From the NCBI RefSeq assembly GCF_000001735.4, contig NC_003075.7, positions 5,953,001 through 6,017,000 on the forward strand: DNA of 64,000 nucleotides. The letters are read 5' to 3'. Source of the DNA: Arabidopsis thaliana (Eukaryota; Streptophyta; Magnoliopsida; Brassicales; Brassicaceae). The notes beneath the pieces were generated by a model, which ran no database searches, was not told the DNA's origin, and saw only the letters and a list, made by a program, of their open reading frames with translations. Below are positions 1 to 10,898 of this stretch, piece by piece (position 1 is the stretch's first letter; every line of letters begins with the position of its first letter). Both the position numbers and the translations under genes were made by a program.

Positions 1-225
1 ATGGCTCGACTAAGTTGTCCAAATGGTTCGACCAATAAAGTACCTCCGTTCGACTGATTATATAATTGTTAGCAAAATTTACATTCAAAACACAGATAAT
101 TATATTCAAACATTTAGATTCATATATTGTATTCAAAACACAGATAGTTAGCAAAATAAAGATTTAAAACCACAATTTAGATTTAGATTTATTTTACAAA
201 CTTAAGCAAAACAAAGACATAATGT

Positions 226-1033
226 TTATTGAAAGAGAGAGTCAGGAGGATACTCGCGTGGAGGCTCATCCACTCTCCTGTAGTAACTTCCATCATCTGG
301 TTCATCGTCCTCCTTAATGGGAATTGGCTCCGCGAAACACGCATAATTCGGTGACGATCCATCATGCTCAACACACCATCTCCTTAGTGGCAGTGGAATG
401 TCAGCAACTTTGTCGAAACCGTATCTCACCCAGTCTTTCGGATGAGCCTCCAACCGCCTCATACCTCTCTCCAGGTCTTGCAACTTAATGAGTAGTTGGC
501 GGTGACGCCTTCGATAAGCTTGGTGTTGATTATCCACCTGTCCAACAATATAAATGTCAATTTCTCGCTAAATATCCATCAATACAACTATACCACCACT
601 ATATGATTCACCTAATATAACGAACAATCAACACAACTAAACCCTAAACCTGAAATTTGATTAAACCCTAAACCAAACCACATTGGCAACAACGAAACAC
701 TATTCTTACATTTACCTTTTGAATGAACATTTGACATGCTTCATGCATCTCCGGAAATAGATTCGTTTGACCAAAAAACTTTTCGGGCCAAATAACTTCA
801 CTTGGGACGAAATCTCTTGGGGCTGGAACAAAATCCGGCCCCATATATCCTGGTAAAGGAGACCTCATCCATGGTACTGTTGGCTCCACTGCTCCAGGGG
901 GGATTACACGGTGAAGCGGAACCCCCAACTCTAGGCGGATCATACCGATGTCAACTAACCACTCAGGTGGTGGTGGAGAAGAACAATCCGGTGATGTTGG
1001 AGTCAGAGACGCAGGAGAGGAAGGCGCCGACAT
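226..1033 (-). CDS. Hypothetical two-exon gene in the Mutator-like region
   Basis: I do not recognise this gene. Exon 1 runs from the ATG at 1033 down to 716 and is followed by a GT donor. Exon 2 runs from 537, after a CAG acceptor, to the stop at 226. Joined in frame they give about 209 residues. The N-terminal part is Pro/Ser-rich, with motifs such as PPPPEWLVD. The middle is rich in Pro, Phe and Trp. Exon 2 starts with a basic, possibly helical stretch (QAYRRRHRQLL) and ends acidic (EDDEPDDGSYYRR). An in-frame stop lies two codons upstream of the chosen ATG, which supports that start. The frame is open and the splice sites look normal. Its neighbours are transposon genes, so it may be an element-encoded or captured gene. 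No function can be assigned. Confidence 0.5.
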
Positions 1034-1458
1034 TCTCACTCACTGAATGCTCCGGCGATGATCCATGTAGTTCACCGGGGAACAGTTCAATTTCTTGAAT
1101 TCTCTGGTTTCGTGTAAATTAAAAGCAGACGAGTAAATTGAATAGACGTGACTCTTCGGCTGTCCCATCTGAACTTTGACGCCGAACGATTAAGTAAATG
1201 GGCTGGGCTTGGGCCTTTCGTTTACTATGGGCTTTTAGCATCCCTAAAATAAGTATTCGTTTTGGGCCTTTTGCCATCTTTAATGGGCTTCTAAATTACA
1301 AAACAAAATCCAATAAATTTCAAAAAATAGAGGCCGCTTTATGTATAATTCATAATTCAAAATTCGAAAAAGCAAAAACGATTGAAATCCCTAAATCGAA
1401 AAATTCGAATTCCAGTTCCGAATTGCAAAAATTCGAAATCCCTTCTCTAACTACTCCG

Positions 1459-2026
1459 ATGAGTTCAAGCTCAGTGTCAATGTCATCTGGTGTTGACGGA
1501 GCTGTGGTTTTCCGGTGAAATGTGCGTGTGGAGCAGATGTGACGATCTTCACATCCAAGAGTCAAGACAATCCCGGAAGACCTTTTTCCGGTGTAAAACC
1601 AAAAGAGATCTGAATACGTGGACAAACAAAAGAGATGTAAGTAGAGCTGGTGTTTATATTGTGTATTTGTGTAGTTGCTAAACTTGTCGGATTTGGTTTG
1701 CTAAACTTGTCGGATTTGGTTTGTGGGTTGTGCAATAGGGTCATTTGTTTGAGTGGGTTGAGGATGCTGTGCAAGAAGAGGTCGAAGATGCTTTAGAAAA
1801 TTTTGGAATCATTGCAAATGAGCTTAACAAAATCAAATCTGAGGCGAAAGAGCTACATGCGATGTTATAAGAACTGAAAGAAGAAGCAGAATTGGGGAAA
1901 AAGGAATTCCGCAAGTGGAAAGTTTGCTTAACAATGTGTTTTGTGTGGCTTTGCTTGATCACCATTGCCATTGTTTACGTAATGTTTGGTAATAAAAAGA
2001 AACATGAATTTGTAATGTTGTATTAG
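1459..2026 (+). pseudogene. GRF-type zinc-finger / membrane-anchored protein, broken
   Basis: This resembles the small plant proteins with a GRF zinc finger, a coiled coil and a C-terminal membrane helix. From the ATG at 1459 a Ser-rich leader runs to a stop at about 1516. One base out of phase, the frame reads through the finger core ([12 protein letters not shown], then PFFRCKTK), so a 1-bp frameshift sits near 1505. A GT donor at about 1636 and an AG acceptor at about 1739 remove a short intron. The next exon encodes an acidic helix ([17 protein letters not shown]), contains an in-frame TAA at about 1868, and then a hydrophobic segment (CFVWLCLITIAIVYVMF) typical of a tail anchor. The GRF zinc finger is known as a DNA/RNA-binding module. 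Two disabling changes make this copy a pseudogene, unless an unusual start or splice is used. Confidence 0.6.
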
Positions 2027-2246
2027 ATCTTTAATATCTTGTAATGACTTTGCAATGTCGGATTTTTGACCTTATTATTCCTTGATTTTATAATGCTTTT
2101 GATTTGTGACTTTGTAATGTTATTTCATTGGTTCGACTGAAATAGAGATATTTCATCTGGTTCAAAACAGTTTAGTTCAAATGGTTCATCTTTCATCACA
2201 TTATCCTATTTAACTGTATATTTTGGTTGCACATCGTAATAAATCA

Positions 2247-2400
2247 TAAATACTTGCATAATTAAAACAAAGTGGTTCACAAGGTTCATACATAAATACT
2301 TGCATAATTAAAACAAAGTGGTTCACATGGTTCAAAAGTAAATACTTGCATAATGAAAACAACGTGGTTCACATGGTTCATACATGGTTCAACGAGAACC
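2247..2400. repeat. Tandem ~48-bp repeat carrying GGTTCA words
   Basis: Three consecutive copies of a roughly 46-50-bp unit read TAAATACTTGCATAAT, then AAAACAAAG, then TGGTTCACAAGGTTCATA or a close variant. They end at the stop codon of the minus-strand gene beginning at 2389. The same GGTTCA/TGAACC word recurs in other noncoding parts of the first 8 kb. Confidence 0.7.
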
Positions 2401-2844
2401 ACGCCCTCCTCTAGCTCGGAGGATACTAATAGCAGTCCGGATTGATCGTAATTCCTTGAATAATTGGGTCTCAAGCTCAGTGATCCGGTCATTCATAATG
2501 CGTATCTTCTCGTGGATGGGCTCGAACATCGGAACTTGCCAAGCAGGAGGTCCTTCTTCTCGCTTGTCCTTCCGGCTACAGTACTTCGAAAACTTCTCTT
2601 CAGTGGCTTCCTCCCACCACTTATGCAAGTGTTCTCCATCCACCTCGGTCAGATTTAGTGGACATCGGAATCTTGTTTTCCCGTGGTGATTGCCACCAAC
2701 CACATTACCCTTTTCAACGTCTCTTCCACCGTAGCACTTAGTCGGAATGCCCCAATTCCCGTCGCGTATTGCATTGTAGTAGTCGAAACCGTCAGATTTC
2801 TCACTAGGAGAGGAGTCGGAGCTTCCGTTAAAAGAGATAGGCAT
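2389..2844 (-). CDS. GRF-like zinc-finger protein with C-terminal coiled coil
   Basis: From the ATG at 2844 the frame encodes about 151 residues. A Ser-rich leader (SFNGSSDSSPSEKSDG) is followed by a GRF-like finger with GIPTKCYGG, then GKTRFRCPLNL, then a His/Trp segment (GEHLHKWWEEATEEKF). The C-terminal third is predicted helical (IMNDRITELETQLFKELRS) and ends in a Gly/Arg tail. The residue expected to be the second cysteine of the first CxC pair is Gly, so metal binding may be weakened. A CAG acceptor lies immediately upstream of the ATG, suggesting a 5' untranslated exon or an upstream exon beyond 2859. It converges on the broken GRF gene at 1459-2026, so two GRF-type genes sit side by side in this transposon-rich region. 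Activity is uncertain. Confidence 0.5.
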   Translation of the reverse strand: MPISFNGSSDSSPSEKSDGFDYYNAIRDGNWGIPTKCYGGRDVEKGNVVGGNHHGKTRFRCPLNLTEVDGEHLHKWWEEATEEKFSKYCSRKDKREEGPPAWQVPMFEPIHEKIRIMNDRITELETQLFKELRSIRTAISILRARGGRGSR

Positions 2845-3822
2845 GTCTGTCAAATACAAAATAGAAAACTATCAAATACTTGACTAAACCCTAGATCTTG
2901 GCTTAAATAAACCCTAGATCTTGACTAAAATAAACCACATAAACCCTAGATCTTTAATAGAAAAGACCTAACCTTGTGAAGAAATGACGTCGTTTGCCGG
3001 AAAAATCTTGTCGCCGGAAAATACTTGTCGCCGCTAAAGAATCGCCGCCGTCTTCTTCAGCAGAGGGTTTTCTCGAATTTTCGATTTTTCACACAAGTAA
3101 ATGATTAAATATAGATGAAAATCCTCAAAACCCTACCATTAAAAAAAAATATTTTAAACATAGGGACCCACCAAAATCTAACTTGAGTTGATAAATCCAG
3201 ACATTTATTTCTTGAGTTGATATACGGTATGCCAGCTGGAATTATGCGGTATGCCAGCTGGAATTATCAAGCTCATCAGCTGGAATTTTACACATAGTTG
3301 TATTGCTGAACTATCATACACATAGATGTACTTTTCACTGTTTTCATATATTGCAGCTGAACTTAATGTACATACTTGATAAGTATGTCGAACCCAACCT
3401 AACTGTGATTTATTTTTCATATTCAAAGTTTTGGCAGAATCATATTTGATATAAGACCATATTCACGTAATTCACTTCATTTGAGGTGATCTCATAGTAA
3501 CTACTCCTTATCATATAAGAGGTTGTTTATGTGAACACATACTACGATTTCAATTTTTATAAAAAAAATTTATCAATGAAACTTTAATAGTAATAGTAGA
3601 TTTTTTGTTGAGCTACTAGTAAACTTCAAACGTTTCTACATATTATAAAATCGTTAAACACATTTTAATAAGTGATTATAGTTGAACGAGCTGAACTTGT
3701 TGTACTAGGCTTACCGATTCCGGGAATTACAAATGTACATAGAAAGACTTGTTATTAGTTAAAATAATAAAGTCAGATAACAAATTTCTTCGTTTATACG
3801 AATAATACAAAGTACCCAAATA
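2845..3822. other. Intergenic, no gene seen
   Basis: The 2,980-3,080 part is GC-richer with several CGCCGG words and could be the 5' region of the minus-strand gene ending at 2389. At 3,215-3,265 there is a short direct repeat of TATGCCAGCTGGAATTAT. At 3,683-3,755 there is a block with TTGAAC and TTGTACTAGG words that recurs after the transposase gene at 5,250-5,490. I see no convincing coding sequence. Confidence 0.5.
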
Positions 3823-5060
3823 CTAAAATACTACATTATAAATTTCATCAACTTCCGGAATTTCCAGATTACCTAACACCTTCGACACGGGGCCATGACT
3901 CACAAGCTTCGGTTTAGAATGACCGCTCACACGCCAGCAAACGAGTACAGCCACAATTGCCGGATTACAAAGACTCCGAAGTGAGCTTGAAAGTCCAAAG
4001 CTTGTTGATTGTGTGCTTCACAATAGAGAACTTCATTGCTCCAGTTCATAGAAATTATTTACTTGATCAGAAATTATGAACATGACCATCTGAACCAGGT
4101 CTGCTGAAGCATTTGAACTATAGCAATTGAACCATCTAAATAGACCAAGTGAACCATGTGAACTATAGCAATTTGAACCATTTGAATTAGAGTAGGTTCA
4201 CCATGTGAACTATAGCAATTTGAACCATTTGAACTAGAGTAGGTGAACATGTGAACTAAAGCATTTGAACCATTTGAACTAGAATAGGTGCACCATGTGA
4301 ACTAAAATAGGTGAACCATTTAAACTATATCATTTGAACCATTTGAACTAATCCCAAAATAGTAACCAAGTTTCATTATAATAAGTGAAGATGGAGGCAC
4401 TTACTGTTGATTCATTATCTTGAAAGGAAACTTCAAACGTCGATGCCTTCGATCAATCGGCCAATCCAAATAATCGCACCTACCGCATCTTGTGTATAAT
4501 AATAGAAGTAAGTATTCGTACAATTTCTCAAAGAAAATACTATAAAATTGTCAAAAAAAACTCACCGACCAACACATTCTTGTTAACTGTCTTCTCTATG
4601 ATGTTGTCGAAAGGAGTAAAATTGTAAAACGAGAGTGCATCCGTTCGCAAAGCTTTAGTAACAATAGTCTGTTCCATAAACCATATCTGGTAGTCATGGG
4701 ATGTTGCTCTCACAGACTCAGCGTCGTTTCGGACCGAGAAATTAGTGATAATTATCCACTCATACTCATATTCTCGTATTCGATCAAAGTAAAATGACGC
4801 AAGGCGACGAGGAATGGTAGCCTTGATTCGGGAACGGGGACCCTACACCAAATAATTTTAACTATATACTTGCAAGTTATGTGAAAGAAACAAAATTAAA
4901 CATATTCGCAATATATTACCGTTTGATCTGCCAATATGAGGCCCAGTTTGAACTCATCCGGTGCCACAAACTTTTTGAACACTGTCACAACAAAAACGCA
5001 AATAGTCCATCCACTGATAGTCGGACAAAGTTCGGAAACAGAATGATATCCATCCATGTT
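3823..5060 (-). pseudogene. RPA1-like OB-fold (DUF223-type) protein, degenerate
   Basis: Minus-strand segments translate into pieces that match the plant RPA70-like / DUF223 OB-fold family. An N-terminal segment near 5,040-4,898 reads WTICVFVVTVFKKF, then APDEFKLGLILADQ. The next exon (about 4,852-4,566) reads IKATIPRRLASFYFDRI, then NFSVRNDAESVRATSHDYQI, then FTPFDNI. A later short exon (about 4,498-4,406) carries GAIIWIGRLIEGIDV and then a stop or frame change. The last exon (about 4,010-3,823) carries an IPEV segment before the stop. GT-AG boundaries join the first pieces. These families bind single-stranded DNA and are often carried by plant transposons. The stop or frame change and the absence of an ATG in frame argue for a pseudogene. 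Exon borders are approximate. Confidence 0.5.
4077..4358. repeat. Tandem ~47-bp repeats of TGAACCA words
   Basis: About four to five degenerate tandem copies of a unit made of GTGAACCATGTGAACTATAG, then CAATTTGAACCATTTGAACT and AGAGTAG. The segment lies within the predicted intron or noncoding part of the RPA-like remnant. The TGAACC/TGAACT core occurs more than a dozen times in under 300 bp, far above chance by eye. Confidence 0.8.
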
Positions 5061-5209
5061 GACAAACGACGACTTCCTTTATTAGTGGGGTGGGCTCTTT
5101 TTTTTGGATAGGATGAAATATGAATGGTGTAAAATCGATTGTAATCCTGTCTTAAATAATATTCCAAACGACGCGACGATTGGTACTCGCAGTGCCACCT
5201 GTCACTGCT

Positions 5210-5500
5210 AATATTTCAACTGACGCGTTGATTGTGATGCCACCCGTGTATATAGTTGACCCAGATGAACCTGTTGTACTAGGTTTGCCAAACAACGACT
5301 AGTTCGTAGTTGAACCTGTTGAACTATGTTTGGCAATTCTGTTGAACTAAAAAACTTAACTATGCTTAAAAATTCCGAAAACACAAATCTAAACACAAAG
5401 GATTGTTCTTAATTGAACCTGTCGAACAATATTTGACAATTCCGAGAAACACAAATTTACACACAAAGACTTTATCGTAGTTGAACTTCTTGTACTAGTT
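5210..5500. repeat. Degenerate ~100-bp repeats with TTGAACC words
   Basis: Two to three degenerate copies of a block containing GTTGAACCTGTTGAACTA, then TTTGGCAATTCYG and CACAAATYTA. A further copy lies at 3,683-3,755. The block flanks the 3' side of the MULE transposase remnant. Confidence 0.55.
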
Positions 5501-5512
5501 GACGAGTTAACG

Positions 5513-7988
5513 TCAATCATCATTGGTTTCAGGCTGCAACCACCTCTCCAAGTTGATGCCACGCGTAGCTTTGTTATTAGTCTTCTTTCGGCGCTTCTCA
5601 CCTTTGGATGGAAACCGGGTTTCTTGATTCCTTCCTTTTTTTGGAGTGTAATCTGGCGGTTTTGCGACCTTCTCCACATAATCAGGAGGAAAGAACCAAT
5701 GAGCCTGATGCGGCACCACATAAATCGTTCTGTAATATGCCAATGCCCACGTCTCGATCAAGTAATACTTCGAGCATAGACCATAGATACTTACATTCAA
5801 GATTGAATGGCTATTCCAATCCATCTTAGATCGCTTTATGGCTGCAGCTATAGCATGGACGCACGGGTACTTGTCAATATCAAATTCTCAGCAAGAACAA
5901 GTATTCTTTTTCAAGTCCACCAAATAAGAAAAACCGTCATTTCCAATTACGTTGTATTCTTGTCAGAAGCTGTTTAGTTCAGTTGCATTTAGCTTTGCAC
6001 CAATTGGACAGCGCGTGTGTAATATATTCTCCACAACAGGCACCACTTGCCTTGTGTTCGATGCAGACGCGGAATCTTTGCGATGTGTGTTGAACCACTC
6101 AGAAAAATTCTCCAAAATCGCATCGATCATCGGTAACAGATGGTACTTCCTTACTTCTGAAAACACGGCGTTCATTGACTCTGCGGAGTTGCTAGTATCT
6201 ATGTTGTACTTGTCTCCCTGGAAATAGCACCTAGCCCATTTCTCAAGCCCAATTGCCCCATCCAGATAGGTGGCTACATTAGGATGCTTTCTCCTAAATT
6301 CTGCATATCTAGTGTTGAACTCAGTCGTAGTATAAATATGAGTTAATTCCCTAAATTTGGCCATACCTTCTTCTTTGTCACCTGCCAGTTTTTTCTTAAT
6401 GTTTTGAGACAAATGTCATACACAATGTCCATGTGATGCCTTCGGGAACACATCCGCGACTCCCTTGATGATGCTTCCATGTCTGTCGCTTATGAAAACC
6501 AATTCCGGGTCATCCGGTATAATGAAATTCAACTTTCTGAAAAACCAGTTCCAACTAGCATGATTCTCGCTATCAATTACACCAAACGCAATGGGGTAAT
6601 GATGATGATTAGGATCCTGAGCTATTGCAATAACTAACATCCCTCCATATATGGTTTTCAGAAAAGTTGCATAGATCACTATAACTTTCCTCATTGCCTT
6701 AAACCTTTCAATGCTTGCGCCCAAAGCGATGAATAGGAACTTAAACATGTCATCTGCATCCAATTCCACTTCCGTTATTGTCCCATGATTCACAGACCTT
6801 AAAATGTGCAGATAAGCAAACAATAACTTGTAGCTAGTTTCAGGGCTCCCACGCACATTACTAACATGTTTTTTTTCTCTCTTAAAGCTGTGGAGTAGGA
6901 ACAATCGAAACCAAGTCTTCCTTTACCAATACTCATTATTTGTTTAGGTTTCAGAGTATTAAGAAGACCCGGATAGTCCTCATGCAACACATCTGCTACT
7001 AATTGCGATGTGCCTTTTAGTTTTTCATATCTAGTTGCCTCCGGACACCGAGAGCATTTATGTATTTGTGTGTGTTTCTTCACACACCAAAAATCTGTGC
7101 TCGAAGTATTTGTAACTCTTAAATACCAATCACAACCCAATGATGCTTGACTGCATTCTAACATAAGACGGCCCGGGTCAGATTTAATAGTTTTCACACC
7201 AAACACTTCCTCTTTTGAAGCTCTATTAATCAAATCCCATACTGCCTCCTTAGAACGAAATTCTTGACCTACTAAATCACCAATACCATCTTCCCATTCT
7301 TTGACAACGGCAGCCACACTTTCTTGTACCGGACGTGCAAGATGAACATATTTTCCCTAACATAATCATTATCAGAATCTTCATTAACCCCACACTCTAG
7401 CATCAACGGTTCAATAACAGTTTCAGTAACTCCATTCTCTAGCATCATAGGTTCACTAACTGTCTCACGCTGATCCTCTAGTTCAATAATAGGTTCACTA
7501 ACTGTCTCACTCTGTTCCTCTAGTTCAATAATAGGTTCATTAGTACTCAGAATTCATGTATTTGCATCCGCAACCATTACAACATTGGCAGCCAATTCCC
7601 CATAATTCACACCGCATGAACTTCTTCGCTCTACTATTGGAACTAGCCTATTATTACTTTCCAAATCACTGCATAACTCTACATGCAAAACAGGTCTAAG
7701 TCCCTCTTTATCCAATGACGTTAAATATATCAACACATCCTCATTATCTACAATATAAGACTCTCTCCATGCTTTAGATATCTTGTAACTCAATTTCAGA
7801 TTCCTTTTCTGTCCACCTAGAGCAATCTTTCTAAAGATGTTATCTATTAAATCCGCATATGTTATTCTCTCCAACGATGATGTTTTAAACACTATACCGT
7901 ATACTGAATTTTTGCAACTCCACTCATGGTCTGCTGTATAGTACTCTCCATAGTCAAAGTGTAGGTTCGTCTGGATCCTCTTCTTCAT
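5513..7988 (-). pseudogene. Mutator-like (MULE) transposase, inactivated
   Basis: Minus-strand pieces cover an almost complete MuDR-type transposase. Segments in order: an N-terminal domain from the ATG at 7988; an acidic repeated linker at about 7,545-7,380; a MuDR DNA-binding-like domain (7,317-6,905, with GQEFRSKEAVWDLI, CDWYLRV and KHTQIHKC); the MULE core (6,904-5,960, with LFIALGASIERFKAMRK, YGGMLVIAIAQDPNHHHYP and FISDRHGSIIKG); and a SWIM finger (about 5,900-5,850, with CSC then CVH). Family members cut and paste DNA using a DDE triad. Here the first catalytic Asp (family motif VDAT) is Tyr in VIYAT. In-frame stops occur at about 6,418 (after HGHCV), at about 5,957 and at about 5,891 (after CSC), and the frame shifts near 7,340 and 6,905. 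It cannot make active enzyme. A non-TIR VANDAL-like subfamily is possible but unproven. Confidence 0.85.
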
Positions 7989-9318
7989 CGCCTCCTACAA
8001 ATATAAACAATATATTAGTACCAGTTGAACCACGAGATGTACCAGTGTCTGATTCAATTTCAGTTCGAACATTCATTGTATTCTGCAAATTTGGTTTGAT
8101 TCTGCTACACATTGATTCAATTCAATTACATTGTACTAACTATAATACTTACAGGAGATGGACGAACTAAAGAAGGATCGTTTCCAGAGTAGCCGCAGCA
8201 AAGATCGATAAAGAATTCGATCCAACAGTATCAACTCACGTAGCATGCAGCACCGGAGAAATCGACGGCCGGAGAATTGGATTAGCTGACCTAACAAAGT
8301 TTCTCCAGACTCGACGGAGCCAATGTCGAAAATTGCCGATGTCGGAAGTTAATTGGAAATCGCCTATCTCGTCGGAGTTAAATGTCAAAATTAAATGAAT
8401 TGGGTCGGAATTAATTGGGTTGGGTCGGGATTATTTTGATTTCGATTTAGATTTTGTTTTTGATTTTTCTTTTAAAATTAATAGATATAATTCATTAAGG
8501 GTAAATAGGTATTATCCACTACAAGAATGGCATGCAGATCAAAAGATGGCACGCCAGATTCAAATTTCCGGTTCAGTGGCATTGTTGATCAGGACTTTGA
8601 CGAAGAAGACTAAACAAATCCAGTATAACTTCGGCTTGGTTTGAGTCTATTTGAGGTATATATTTATAATCGGTTTGGTTGTTTAGGTTCTATCGTGTTT
8701 TCGAACTAAAACCAAAAATTAACCAGTGATGGGACATCATTCCTAAACAACCGGGCTTTACTACAAAACAGAGCACGACTGTCTTGAATACTTTTAAGAT
8801 TTTTAATTTTAATTTTACGAAACTGCTTTGCTTTCTATTGAGCAAGTTTTACCATGTTGCTAGCTCTTTGTACCAGGAACCCATAAACAAGGGTTTCATA
8901 CTTTCATTACTTTAGACTAGAGATGGATACAAAAAAAAATGAAGATGAATCAGGACCAGGGTTCGAACTTCGAAGAGATTGAACATGTGAAATCTTTGTG
9001 ATTACTCTGAACTCTAGAAAACATTGGAAAAATCTCTGCTTTGTAAATTTTGCTTCAACGACGTAAATCCTATTCCTATTTACTATACATTGCTCTGCTT
9101 CTACTCAACAAGCTTTACCAGGTTATGCACTTTTGTGTTACTACTTTCATTAGCTTAGCCTTGAGATGGAGACAATAAAATTTCAAAAAACCATAAGAGA
9201 GATATTTTACATAGCAAAAACTTTCTATCATACATCATGATTCATGACAACTCATCTATCAGTTGGCATTGTTGATCGAGTTTGGAATACCAACATCTCC
9301 CTGTGGTGGAGAATTTCA
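7989..9318. other. Intergenic, no gene seen
   Basis: 7,990-8,400 looks like the 5' region of the transposase remnant, with an intron-like TTTGTAG before its first ATG. 8,400-9,240 is AT-rich with no coding signature. Two related stretches, about 8,820-8,930 and 9,085-9,190, share CTGCTT, then TTTTACCA(T/G)GTT and GAGATGGA words. They look like a small diverged duplication in the 3' flank of the TIR-NBS gene. Confidence 0.4.
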
Positions 9319-10776
9319 TCAGTTTAGAGGAAAGATAAATGTAGGGACTTTTTCTCTTGTGCAGCTTTTCTTCATTACTTCCATAATTGCTTTTTCTTGG
9401 CCTCCCTCCAGTCTTTGCAGTTCCTTCTCCCAATACTTGCCATCCTTGTCTTGTAAAGAAGAACCGAGGATTTTAAGAAGCAGAGGAAGGAAACCAGCTA
9501 CCCGGACAGCACGAAAGGAGAGTGATTCAAAACTAGCTGGAGGGTGTTGCTGGTTGAATGCAGATTGAGAGAAGACTTGAAGAGCTTCATCGTATCTCAG
9601 AGACTGGACCTCGTAGACATGCTCCACACCAAAGTCATCTAGCAATTTCTTGTCCTGTGTAACAAGGATGACTCTGCTTCCAGGAAAACACAAGCCGACA
9701 ATGTTTGCGATTTCCTCTAACTGTTTGATGTTATCTACACAATCAACGACTAGCAAACTTCTCTGGTGTGAAACCGTCGATTTGATAAAATCAGAGGCCA
9801 CAGTCAGAGTCCTTGTCACCGTTTGAGTGCCCTCTTGAATCTCCTTTGATGTTAAAGATTTTTGTGAATGTGACTCATCGGTATCTTGCTTATAAATCTT
9901 TCCGGCATTGTCTACAAACACATGGGCATGGAAGTTTTTGAATAGTTCTTCATACACATATCTCGCTAGCGTGGTCTTGCCGACGCCTCCTTGACCGCAA
10001 ATCCCAATCAAGCGAACTTCCTCGTTAGATTTTAAATCCAACAATTCGTTCAGTGCTAGCATATGACGATCCAACCCGATCAGTCCAACGTTTTTTGTTG
10101 TCAATGAATTGATCTGCTTGTTTGAGACAGTATGCGAGATGGTTGCTTTCAGATTGATCTGCTTATCCTTATCCAATAGAATTTGCTTGACCTGACTTGT
10201 AATAACCATATCGATCGTAGTCTCGTCGTCATGGATTCTGTGGTTAAAAAAAACAAAAGGATTAACTATGAAAAAGTTGAAAGCACAAATAGACTAATAG
10301 AGCAGCATCTTGTAAAAGTACCGTGAATCTGAGCGGGATATGTTGATGAGTTTGATAAGAGCAATCATCCATGCTTGAACCTTCTCAGATGGATATTCTT
10401 TACCAAGCTTTCTGAAGGACGCTGCGAGTTCTTTAATCTGGTTTCTTACATCATCATAATCAACTCCGTAGAAGATGGGCAGAATGGAGATACGGCGTTC
10501 ATCGTGAAAGTTTACTATCGTTTGGAGCTCGTTCAGGCACTGAGCAGAGATCGCATAGCTCTGGGAGATCACCACAACAGCGACTTTTGACTCCCTGATA
10601 CCTTCGCTTCGCTCAGAACCTAAGGACGAGACTCCCTTCTCTAGATCGTCATCTTTCATTGTAATGCCATTTTCAGAAAACGAACTGCGAAGATCCGAGA
10701 CTAAAGTTTCGGCTTCTACGCTAAAACTCAGGAAGACATCAAACTTGGGGGTAGAAGATGAAGAAGAAGAATACAT
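9319..10776 (-). CDS. TIR-NBS (TN) immune-receptor-like protein, no LRR
   Basis: Two exons: 10,776-10,322 and 10,237-9,319, joined by a GT donor and AG acceptor that preserve frame. The product is about 457 aa. Residues 1-150 are a TIR domain (FDVFLSFS, then KVAVVVISQSYAISAQCLNEL, then ILPIFYGVD). It lacks the usual RGEDTR after FLSF but keeps the Glu of CLNEL, the position of the NADase Glu in active TIRs. The NB-ARC follows with P-loop GICGQGGVGKTTLA, kinase-2 LLVVDCVDN (second Asp is Cys), RNBS-B GSRVILVTQD, and a GLPL variant GFLPLLLKILG. The frame ends soon after, so there is no LRR. Plant TN proteins act as partners or guardees of full TNLs. It is divergent with the TNL at 17,932, the layout of known TN/TNL pairs. 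I believe it corresponds to At4g09420. Confidence 0.85.
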
Positions 10777-10888
10777 TGAAGAAAGTGATTCAGAATTTGC
10801 TAGAGAGATTAGGAGTTGCTAAATTATTCTAAATTCTGAATTGTTCACCACACTAATAATATAATCGATTTTTTTTACCAACTTTCTC

Positions 10889-10898
10889 TTTATAAATA
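10889..10898 (-). promoter_or_regulatory. Probable TATA box of the TIR-NBS gene
   Basis: TATTTATA on the minus strand, about 115 bp upstream of the ATG at 10,776 and followed by a pyrimidine-rich leader. Position and sequence fit a plant TATA box. Confidence 0.4.

Noticed and set aside
2384-2689. Open frame on the plus strand opposite the GRF-like gene
   Set aside because: It is the antisense of a frame with a recognisable finger and coiled coil, has no family features and begins with a GTTCAACG repeat.
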